Below, in pieces: positions 32,720-43,100 of a DNA stretch of 64,000 bases. The notes beneath the pieces were generated by a model. It saw nothing but the letters and a program-made list of their open reading frames with translations, was not told the origin of the DNA and searched no databases. The stretch spans positions 14,017-78,016 of the forward strand of contig NW_004457391.1 in the NCBI RefSeq assembly GCF_000313135.1. Direction: 5' to 3'. This DNA is from Acanthamoeba castellanii str. Neff. Taxonomy: Eukaryota; Discosea; Longamoebia; Acanthamoebidae. Both the position numbers and the translations under genes were made by a program. Numbering within the stretch: position 1 is the stretch's first letter; every line of letters starts with the position of its first letter.

Positions 32720-33686
32720 ATGATGGGAGATTTTGGCATCAAGAAGCGCTACATCGTAAAGGTGAAGGACCCTGCACATATAAAGAAGAAGATTCATCCT
32801 GAAGAGCTGTGCATCAATCGAAAGACCGGTACATGTTGCACTCGGCCCACAAAAGAGTTTTGTTTCATGCATCCTGATATTGCTTGTGGGCAGGATGCTT
32901 GGACGTGGCGCCCGAGTTCTTCTCGAAGGTGTGGGACGAGCACCAGACCGATGACACGTGGAACGCGTGGGTGTGCATAGAAGACGACGGTAAGGCCAAA
33001 GTGGTGGGCTTCATCGTGCTCCAGGTCTTCGTGCACGACTCCACTTACTTTGCCTGGTGCGCCTACTTCCCAGCAGTCCCAGCTTCAATGAGGTCTTCAA
33101 TGCTCGTCTTCTTCGAGCTGACATCTTTGGCTGCTGGCCAAACACAGGGGCCCACCGCTCAACAAGCGCGCAGCCAAGCCCGACCCAGTGACCGGCGCCA
33201 TCAGCAACGTCGGTGAGATCAGCTGCTTCTGCGCCCAGGGCTGCGGCGCACTCCTGCTCGACGAGGCCCTGTCGTGGGCCGCCAACAACACCAACTACCA
33301 CTACGTCGTGCTCAACTCGACCGAAGGCGCTGCCAACTGGTATCGAAGCCACGTACGTCGCCCGCCAGCCTCTTGTATGCTGTCGCTGCTGATGATATGA
33401 TTCGCCTGCGGTGCAGGGTTTTGAGGACATCAAGGCCTACAGGCTGCCGCCGCCGTTCAGTCAGTACGCACACGCGCGCCACTACCGGGAGCACCTCTAC
33501 CGCCACCGGCTGGGCGACGACATGATCGACATCACCGTGGACGAGCCGTCGCGCATGCTCGTCGTCGACCTCGACCAGTTCAAGAGCAAGCGTCAGGGCG
33601 AGGAGAGTGAGAGGGAAGACGACGACGACGACAACGACCCCACGAGCCACAACTACAAGCTACGAACCCTCACCATCACCCGGTAG
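32720..33686 (+). CDS. GNAT-family N-acetyltransferase
   Basis: Four exons join in frame: 32720-32828, 32894-33056, 33148-33352, 33417-33686. The product is 248 residues. The acetyl-CoA-binding region is visible (QGCGALLLDEALSWAAN, matching the (Q/R)xxGxG/A turn and following helix), then the usual GNAT end motif (NSTEGAANWYRSHGFEDI). The central strands read KVVGFIVLQVFVHDSTYFAW. The C terminus is acidic (EREDDDDDNDPTSHNY) and probably disordered. The substrate cannot be assigned. The gene is divergent from TMEM39 and convergent with the acyl-CoA oxidase. Confidence 0.75.
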
Positions 33687-33822
33687 TGGTGGTGGTTTTC
33701 TTTTTGTACAGATTGTGTTTCTAAGGCAAGGAGAAAGCTTGAGGCTTGTTTTCCTCCACAAAAAGCACCACCTCTCTGCATCATGTCGACTCCCAAACTG
33801 GCCCGAAGAAGAACACACACGA

Positions 33823-36800
33823 TCAGAGGTTGGCTTTAGTCTCGCCGGCGGCCAGCGGGAGGAGCTCGCCGCGGATGAGAGGGCGGATGTGTTCATAGCC
33901 GGGCGCGACAGGCGACTGGTTGAGCGGCTCGCGCTGCACAAACTCGTACAGCGCCTCGTACACACGACCGTCTGGGCACGTGCGTGCGTATGTGTGTGTG
34001 TGTGTGTGTGTGTGCGGATCGTCAGTGAGCGCGCTGACAAAGATCGCTGGGTTATTGTGCGAGGCTTACCGTAGCGGCCGAGGCAGCTGTTGAGGGAGTG
34101 GTCGGAGAAGTTGAACGCGTCCACGAGCGCAACGGCGTCGGGGCGGAGGGCCACCAGCAGCCCGCGCACGGCCTGGCGCACCATGACCGCCTGCTCCGAT
34201 GACAGGTAGCCGCCCTCAAGGAAGAACCTCGTCTCCTGCTCGACCTGGTACAGCGCTGCACCATCGCTCACACCACCACCGTCAACAAAGAGCGAAGAAG
34301 AACAACGAAAAGAGAGGAAAAAGCGAAATCACAAAGAGTGTGGGCTCACCAAAGAGGTCGCAGAGGCGCTTGAGTACGGGGATAGAGCTGTGGGTGCCGC
34401 GGCTTGACTTCACTCTCGAGCGTGGCGCTGAAGCTGAAGACGATGGTGAAGAGACAGTGCATCTTCGACAGATGCGCGATCTCCACCAGGCTGTTGTTCC
34501 ACGCCTCGTGCGGCGCCGTGCCGCTCTAGCAAGAGTGACGATGAAGGTGAGCCACCACTACTCACACGCCCAAAAGACGAAGAAGAAGACGAAGAAGAAG
34601 ACGAACGAAGAACAAAGAACGAAGAACGAAGAACGAAGAACGAGCAACAGACCTGAACTTGGTGAAGCATGCCGAGGGAGAGTTCGTGAAGCAGCCTGGC
34701 GCACACGTGCATGTAGGCATGCAACTGCCGTTGCGGACACAGGAAGTCTTCCGCGCTCTTGGCCGAACACTTGGCTGCGGATCGCAAAACGAGGATGAAT
34801 TTTTAAATCAAAAGAAAAGGGCAGCAGTGGCAAAGGCTTGGGGGTGGGGGGTACCCTGCAGGAGGTCGTCTACATTCTCCAGATACTTGATCTTGGGCTC
34901 GGCAGAAGAGGCGGCGGAACCGCGGCGCAGCTTCTCGTAGGCCTTCAGCAGGTAGCGGCCGGTCTGCTGGGTCAGCAAAAAGTTCTCGCCCTCGGCGGTC
35001 AGCACCCCGACGTAGTCGGCAAAGAGGCTGCCGAGACCGCTCGAATGCGTGTAGCCATGCCCGCCGCACGCACGGCGACACACCTCTGGTTCACGCCATG
35101 GTTTAAATTCATGTCGACTAGTACCAATCCAGGGTCCAGGCGGGTTGGTGTGGTGTACCAATGCCCTCGGCCGTGATGGTCGTGGTGAGGCTCTTCAGGC
35201 CCGAGCTGGTGGCATGGACCTCGGGCAGAGACGACAGGTTACCGCTGGTGATTCCCTACGCGAGCACCACCACCACCACCACCGTTAGCGCGCCATCGGT
35301 GGCGAACAGCGCCGGGAGTCGGAAATGGTTTACCTGTGCGAGCTCGTCGAACAGCTTGCGCATGTAGCGCCCGGTGAACTTGAGCGCATAGGCCGCCGCC
35401 AGGTACGGGAACACGCGGTACTGCTGCATGCGGTAATCGATCACCTACGCGTGCACGCGCACACAAAACCAGACGCACGCCCGCAGCAGTGATTCGAGTT
35501 GAGCTGCAGCGCCCATGAAAACCTATGGGTCGCATAAGTGGAATACCTGTTTCTCTGGCTCGCCCTTGCCCGGAGCAAACTGGCACCGAACAGCGGAATA
35601 GCGAATAGCGATCGTGACCGCCTTGGAGAGAGTCCTACAGGTGGAGGGGACCAGAATGCGATGCGTGAGATTAGCTTAGCGCCGCGCTGTGTTGTGTGTG
35701 TGTGTGTGTGTGTTGTGTGTGTGTGTGTTGTGTGTGTTTGCTACCTTGAGGCCTCCTCGACCAGCGAGGCGCGAATGTAGAGCATGCCAAAGTAGGCGAT
35801 CTTATCGTGAGCCGGCTTGCTGTAGCGTCCCTCTCTGTCCACCTGCATCAGCAAAACCTCTGTCAGAGAGCACCAACCGGCCGGCCAACAAAACCTTGGC
35901 TGGAGGCTGATGCGCGCACCTTGGCGAAGCCCATGAGCATGTGATCGCGCGGAACGCGGACGTGGTCGAGACGGAGGTATCCGTTGTCGTTCGAGTCCGT
36001 CCCCAGCTTGGGTCCGATGTCGCCCACGGTCACGCCCGGCAGGGGCATGTGATTCTCCAGCGAACGGATCGGCACAATAAACGCGTGTACGCCGACCCTA
36101 TGACACACACACCACACGCGATAAGCATGAACGTGCGTGCGTGCGCGCGTGCGGTAAAGTGAAGAGCCGAGTGCGAGGGTTTACCTCTTGCCGTGAATGA
36201 TGAGCTGTGCCATGGCGACGACATGCGTCGCCGTCTTGCCCATGCAACCTGGCCACCACTTGGTCGCTGTGCGACCGACCAAGGAAGAGTAAAAATTCAG
36301 CGTGTTGCGTGTGTGTGTGGCCCAGATCAACACTTGAAGAAGCGGAGTGGGCCGGAACCAGTCAGGGTCGGGGTGTGAAGCTCAAACTCGTCGGTCTCAG
36401 GCACGAACGTGGCCGTCGTCTCCAGTCCCTGTACATTCGATCCGTGACCTGCCCAGAGAGAGAGAGAGAGAAAGTGTAAGACCAGAAAATTCTGAAGTTC
36501 ACGAGGCACACGCCAGACGAGTAGTGGGACATACCCAGCTCGGTCTGGGCATAGGCACCGATGATCCGCTACACAACGAAAGAGACAAGAGAGGGTCAAT
36601 TGGCCACACCAAAGGTGGTGCAAAGATGAAGATGAATCTCGCGTGCGCGTACGTATTGCTCGGCGAGGGGCAACCACTTCTGCGCCTGCTCGGGCGAGGC
36701 CTGGCTGCGAATGAACGGAACGAAGGCGATCTCGTGGAGCAGCGTCGGGAGGAACTCGGTCAGCGCCTCCTCCGTCAGCAGCCGCATGTCTGCCGACACA

Positions 36801-37286
36801 TGAATACGACCGTGGTGCAGACACGTTCACACGTCGTGTGTCAGTACAGCAACACCACAGGCTCCGCGTTGGCCCAGAACGTGGAGGGAAGCACCGGTCT
36901 GGTTGAGGCCGAGCTTGGTCTTGTAGAGGTGGAGGTGCTTGACGAGGCCCAACGCGTGCTGGTAGCGCTCCGTACGGTTGCGGAAGTGCTGGTCGCGATT
37001 GTCGAACTCACGGTCCTTAGCCACCAGAGCTCGAAAGTTCTCCTGCAACCATTAAAAAAAAATAACATCATTCATTATTGAACATGTTTTATTAATAAAA
37101 AGAACAATAAAGCAATAATCGATTTTAATACTTGTTATTAAAATAATATTAAATAAGGGAGGGGCGTACTCGTCGTGGGGTGGCAGGGTCGAGGAGGAGA
37201 GTAAGGTCTCGCACGGGGAATGACGCCCCCTTACGTTCGGCTGCCAGCAGCCCAGCTCCCGAACGCACCACTTGCCCTGCTTCCAT
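33823..37286 (-). CDS. ACOX1: Peroxisomal acyl-CoA oxidase
   Basis: Reverse-strand multi-exon gene beginning [18 protein letters not shown]. Family motifs in order: [77 protein letters not shown] then [43 protein letters not shown], and the catalytic-base region [20 protein letters not shown]. It performs the first, FAD-dependent, H2O2-producing step of peroxisomal beta-oxidation. The C terminus ends in AGETKANL. The last four residues, KANL, match the non-canonical peroxisomal signal of mammalian catalase rather than a canonical SKL. One intron (about 37048-37168) is unusually AT-rich. The divergent neighbour is the PSI-repeat gene, 247 bp away. Confidence 0.9.
34571..34650 (+). repeat. Intronic purine-rich repeat (GAAGAA / AACGAAG)
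   Basis: Array of GAAGAAGAC then AACGAAGA units in an acyl-CoA oxidase intron. On the coding strand it reads as TTCTTCGT-type pyrimidine repeats. Confidence 0.85.
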
Positions 37287-37533
37287 CTTTTTGATCTAAA
37301 AAGTCAAAGAAAAATGATTTTTCTTTTTCCCGGCTACATAGTTGACATTCCATGTTAATAGCATCTCCACTTTTTCTTTGTCTTCTTCACTCCCCCCTCC
37401 TTCATCTTTCCCTCTCCTTCTTTTGGCTCTTATTCTTCGGTCGTTTGGTTCTTCGGTTGTACTTTGGGCACCATCCACACTTCCAGTTTGATTTAATCTG
37501 TAAAAAAACAGATTCGTGTGGAGCCACAAGCAA

Positions 37534-38090
37534 ATGAAGATGAGTGGGAGGGGGGCTGCCACCGGCTTGCCGCTCCTTCTACTCCTTATGGCCACGTGCA
37601 GCGTCGTCCTCGCCTGGTCCGACAGTACGCTCGCCCTCCACTGTTATGATTGATTTATTTACAATACCTTAATTATTTCTCCATCATTATCGGCTGGGAG
37701 GTGCGGTGGTGCATGTGCGTGTGCGGTGGTGCGTGTTGCACGCGGAGCTTTCCTACTAACGTCGCTGTGTCGTGTGCGACGCAACCATTTCGCCACGCAG
37801 TGCCATTTAAACGTCAGCCGCCAGACTGCGGCCAATTTGGCAACTGCACGACCTGCACGGGCAAGGGCGGCTGCGGCTGGTGTCTGCAGCCCACGGGCAA
37901 CAGCCTTCTCAACGGCTCCTGCGTGCCCGGCGAAGACTCCGGACCCACCAACTTCCTCACCTGCAGCCGATGGTTCTACCAAGACTGTCACAGTACACTA
38001 TTTGACCCACGACACGCACCACCGCACACACGCACACGCACACGCACACGCACACGCACCCGCACACGCACGCACGCACGCACCCGCACA

Positions 38091-38146
<56 letters not shown>

Positions 38147-39296
38147 CAGCGCAGTACCTTACCCGCACTTGGCCTCGTCTGGGCGTGCGACACAGATTTG
38201 ACTGAGTGCGAGGCGGCTACATGTGGCGACTGCGCCGATCTGAGCGGCTGCGGGTGGTGTGCGAGCTCCAAGTTTTGTTTGCCGGGCAACAGCACCGGCC
38301 CGAACGAAGTGCGCACACGCGACACACGACACACAACGCACCGCACACAGCACCGCGCGCACCGCACACACAAGACGCAACTAAACCGTAACCGTCGCGC
38401 GGTGTGTAGGATCACCTGGCGGTGTGCGCCAAGCCGTACTGGATCTGGGGCAAGGCCAACTGTCCGCTGGAGCCCACGGTCACGCCGTCCCAGTCGCCCT
38501 CCCACTCGCCCTCGGCGTCGGCGTCGCCCTCCATCAGCCCATCGGCCTCCGCCTCGCCGTCGGCGTCGCCCTCCAGCTCGCCGTCGGCCACGCCGTCGCC
38601 GTCGGCCAGCCCCGACCTGTGCCCCACACTGGGGACCAACTGCACCACGTGCGTGGCCGGCGCTCAGTGCCTGTGGTGCCCCACATCCAAGGCCTGCTTT
38701 AACTCCACCCGCTCGCCCGGCCAATGCCAGGGCGAGGCCACCAACGAATGCTACGGTAGCCCAGCCTGCCGTACCACCTTCTACAAGAGCTCTTGTACTC
38801 AATCACTCGCTTGTGTGCGTGTGCGTGTGCGTGTGCGTGTGCGTGTGCGTGTGCGTGTGCGTGTGCGTGTGCGTGTGCGTGTGCGTGTGCGTGCGCGTGT
38901 GTGCAGATGAGTACTGCGCCAACTTCACGAAATGCGCGGACTGTACCAAGCAGACGGTGTGCGGGTGGTGCAACTACACCAAGTGCGTGGCGGGCTCTCA
39001 CCTCCGGCCCGACCGCGGCTCCTGCCTCGCCTACCAGTACGGCAGCTGCGCAGCGAGTAAGTGCTCCCGCCTTTCGCTTTATTATATATTATTATTTTAT
39101 AATTATTAAAACGCCACAGTCCCGTGCCCACAGTTCGCCGACTGCGCGGCGTGCACGCAGCCGGGCAACACGCACTGCGCGTGGTGCGACCCCAGCCTGA
39201 AGTGCCTGCCCATCGCCAACCCGCCGCCCAAGCCCGGCGATGCTGAGTGTCCGTCCAACTGGTTCTACGGCGAGTGTCCTGGTACGTTGACCGAAC

Positions 39297-39363
<67 letters not shown>

Positions 39364-39976
39364 GCAGTGGGTGTTGAGGGCAATGATGAGCAAATACTTG
39401 CAGATTCATTTACGTGATGGAACCACAAAACTTCTCTGTATTCTGATGCCTCGAGGAATATATCGAGAGCGCATTAGCACTGCGGCAGTGCGTCACCGCC
39501 CGCTTACTCGATTCTCTCTCTTTCTCGCCGCAGCGCCGGTGGACTGCGGAATGCACCGATTTCAACTCCCACTGCTTCTGGTGCACCGAGAGCGGAATGG
39601 GCTCCTGCTCCTCATATTCCCGAGGCGGTACCTCTACTCCCTTCTACTTTCTCTGCGGTGTGTGCGGTGTGTGCGGTGTGTGCGGTGTGTGCGGTGTGTG
39701 CGGTGTGTGCGGTGTGTGCGGTGTGTGCGGTGTGTGCGGTGTGTGCGGTGGTGTGTGCTGAACCAAAAATTGGCAGGTGCTGTGTGCATGCGCGACCCGA
39801 GCAAGTGTCATCTGCCGCCGCACAAGCCCAGCGGGGGCGACGACAGCCTTGGCGGCGGCGCCATCGCCGGCATCGTCATCGGAAGCGTGTGCGCGGCGGG
39901 CATCATCCCCGCCGCCGGCTTCCTCTGGTACCGATTCTACTACAGCCGACGGCACTACTACGCCACCTTGGCCTGA
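37534..39976 (+). CDS. PSI-repeat type I membrane protein
   Basis: Exon 1 codes a signal peptide (LPLLLLLMATCSVVLAW). Then come repeated cysteine modules of the PSI (plexin-semaphorin-integrin) type, each with CxxC...CxWC: CTTCTGKGGCGWC, CGDCADLSGCGWC, CTTCVAGAQCLWC, CADCTKQTVCGWC, CAACTQPGNTHCAWC and a last CTDFNSHCFWC. A Ser/Pro linker (PSQSPSHSPSASASPSISPS) lies between the second and third modules. One C-terminal membrane helix (AGIVIGSVCAAGIIPAAGFL) is followed by a short Tyr-rich tail (FYYSRRHYYATLA). It is probably a cell-surface adhesion or sensing protein. The last PSI exon (about 39535-39629) enters in a frame that does not match its own cysteine pattern or the next exon; one or two bases near 39553 appear wrong. 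Most introns are tandem repeats. Confidence 0.75.
38026..38149 (+). repeat. Intronic CGCACA/CGCA repeat
   Basis: Hexamer repeats passing into CGCA tetramers within the PSI-protein intron that ends at about 38190. Confidence 0.95.
38813..38904 (+). repeat. Intronic GTGTGC hexamer repeat
   Basis: About fifteen GTGTGC units between two PSI-module exons; the next exon begins at 38907 (DEYCANF). Confidence 0.95.
39297..39364 (+). repeat. Intronic ACGC tetramer repeat
   Basis: About sixteen CGCA tetramers in the PSI-protein intron after GECP. Confidence 0.95.
39652..39749 (+). repeat. Intronic 9-bp GTGTGTGCG repeat
   Basis: About ten nine-base units (GTGTGTGCG) in the last PSI-protein intron. 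Confidence 0.95.
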
Positions 39977-40172
39977 TCGGCTCACAACCGTCATCATCGA
40001 CGCCAGCATCACCAACACCACCATCAACGACCGCTAGAGGACTTACCGACCGACCACTGGCAGACAACAACGCAACTCTACACTATTATTATTTTTCCCT
40101 TTATTTTCTGTTGTTGCACACGACAGAGGCAAACGTGGAAAGAAATATAAAGAAAGAAAAGAAAAGGGAAGA

Positions 40173-43100
40173 TCAGGCAAAGGTACGCTTGAGGTCGCCC
40201 ACCTCGGCGGTGTCGATGAGGGCGATCACGGCGGAGGCGAGACCCTTGCCGCAGGTCACCAGCTGGCCCTCGGTCGTGCTGTCGACGCCCTCCGACGCCG
40301 TCTTCACCGCGCTCAAGATCTTCAGCTGAATGCCTGCACACGACACACACGACACACACGACACACGACACACATGACACACACGACACACGACACCGCA
40401 CACGCATAGTTAGTGGAATGTGAGACTATGTGAGATAGGAATGTGTGGCCTCTACCAAAGTTGCGGGTGGCGTGGGCCGAGGAACGGAGCTGATCGATGA
40501 TCTTGGGGTCGCGGCACGTCTTGCACATCTCCTCCGTGTGCTTGCCGATCTCCACCGACATGTCCGAAATCGCCCTAAGCCAGCGCGCACACAGAGAGAC
40601 GGGAGCAAGTCAGACACAACACACGCGACCGCACACGCTACCGCACACGCCGCACGCACGGAAGGCACGTACTTTGTGGCGCGGATGATTTCCTTCTTGT
40701 CGCCGCGTTGGGCGGCCTGCGAGAGTTTGGCCATCTCGAGGCCGATGCGGCGCGAGGCGTTCATGATGCGGCCCTTGGGCGTGGAGTCGTCGTAGGCCGA
40801 GCGGCCGACCAGGGCCGCGTCGATGGCGGCCGCCGCGCCGGCCACGGACGTCACCTTCGACATGTCGGCCCTGGCCCGCGGCTGCTCCTTGGCCGCCACC
40901 CGCTTGCCCGCATCGACCAGCCTGGGCCACCCAACAATGGATGACGTCAGCACAGAAATGGACCACAGTCAGCCACGCAGCTGACATCAGCCTGGCGCGT
41001 GCGAGGGCGGCGTACGCGGCGTTGGCCTGCTGGGCGGTCTTGACGTGCTTGAGGGCCTCGCTCTTCTTGGCGGAGTCAGTGGGCGCCGCCGCCGCGGTGC
41101 GCAGGGAGGCCATGAGCGCCGGCTTGGTCGTCTCCAGGCGCTTGGCCTCGGCAACCAGTATCTCCTGCACCTGTTGTCGCACGCACCGCACGCGCACAAA
41201 AACCCACAGAAATCAGCGCACGCAACGCAACGCGACGCACGAGTCGAGTGGGAGGACCTCGGGGTGTTCGGTGTTCCTGTGGGCCAGCTTGGCGGTGGCC
41301 ACCTGCAGGTCGATTCGCCTCTCGATGCTCGGGATCAGGCCGCTGACGGCCGAACCGTTGCCTGCGGCGCACCCCGACGACATGTAAGAACCAGAAGAAC
41401 GAAAAGCGATTGAAGAACGAAAGGCGACAAAAGAACGAAGCGAGTACCCGAGTTGATGGCACGGGTGACAGCGTCGAGATCGGCCTGGAGCGAAGCGCCG
41501 TTGGCCACCAGCTTATCCTCGGGCGGCGAAGCAACCGCCGCCGCCAGGCCTGATAGGCAAATTAATTAATTAAATAAACATATTTCGTTTAATATATATA
41601 AAAGTGAAATATAAAAAAGAATAAGAAATCAGAATAAAAGAGAGAGTACCCTTCGAGGCCTTCTTGATGTCGGCGAGGAGCTGCTCGATGGCCTGGTGCA
41701 GGGCGGGGTCGTTGGGGGTGCGCAGCAATTGGGCGGTGAGCGTGCGGAGCTGCTGCAGCTGCTCCTCGGCCTTCTTGATCGCCGTCAGCAGCTTGTTCCT
41801 CTGCTCTGCATCCTTGCACCTGCCAGGTTTCATCCTGCGTCAGCCCTGCGTGTGCGGTGTGTGCGTGTGCAGTGTGCGAGTGTGTGTGCGGTGATTACCG
41901 GTCGGCAGCGGCCTTGGCCAAGAGGATCTGCTGCGCAAAGTCGTCGGCGATGGCGCTCAGTTCTTCGTACGAGGCACCACTGACTTGGCCCAAGCTGTCA
42001 ATCCTTCGCACCAGGTCCTGCTCGCACATCCACACATGATCACCACCACCACCGGCAAGTCAGTCATTTTCAAGCGTTGGGTGTCGTGTGTGTCGTGTGT
42101 CGTGTGTCGTGTGTCCTGTGGCCGCCGCGTGTGTCGTGCGGTCTGCCACGTACGTCAGCAGACTGCTGGATCCGGTCTTCAGCGTCGGCGGGAGACACGA
42201 GCGTGGCGAGGATGAGATCGTTGAGCTTTTGAATTTCCTCCAACGAGCCACTGAGCTGATTGCGCGCCTGCACATCCCCCAAGATACGCCGTGAGAAGTT
42301 GAGCCGTTGTGTGTGTGAGTGTGTGTGTGTGAGTGTGTGTGTGTGTGTGTGTGTCGGTGGGCGCGTACGGTCGCGTTGCCACCGGCAGCGGACGCGACGT
42401 GGGGAGTTGCCAAGCCGCCGGTGGCTTGCGTGAGCTTGGCGCCAGAATCCAGCAGTGCACCGCTAAACGCGGTGTTTGGCTTCTTGTCCGCCGCGAGCTT
42501 GGCCAGCAACGCCTAGTGTGTCGTGTGTGTGTCAGCCTTGATTCACGATGCGTGAGTGGAATGTTTGGAAGAATGTAACCTGCTTATGAAGGGCCTTCTG
42601 GAGAACGGCAGCGGCGGCGGTGGCATCTTCGGTGCGGCCGGCGCGCACGGCTTCGTCGACAGACCGCACGAGCCCATCGATGCGCGCGGCATTGGCGATC
42701 ATGAGGGCCTCCTCGGACTTGGCCATCGCGGCGCCCACAAGCTGCGCTCCGGCGGCCGACAGTCCGGCCATCCCGGCCGTCACCTTGGCCTGCGCGGCAC
42801 GATCTCCCGCAACCGCAGCTACGATTGTTTTCACGTGTGAGAACCATCACTGACACCACCGCACACGCACACGCACCAGCGCACACACACACGCACGGCA
42901 CATGAGCGTACCGGGCACGTTCTCCTTGATGGCGTTGAAGGCGGCCGCCATCTGGCTGCATGCGCCCAGCACAGCTTGCTTCCGGGCCGGGTCGGTGATG
43001 TTGGCCGATATGGCCTTGGCGATCATCATGTTCTTCTTGAGTGATTCGAGCACGTCGGCCAGCGCAGCCTCCGCCGCGGCGCTGATGGCAGAGAGGTCGT

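Noticed and set aside
38813..39749. Regular repeats resembling a CRISPR-like array
   Set aside because: Units are 4-9 bp simple repeats without spacers, lie in introns, and the DNA is eukaryotic.
39658..40329. Cys/Val-rich frame over the GTGTGTGCG repeat
   Set aside because: Translation of a microsatellite; the true exons on either side are in other frames.
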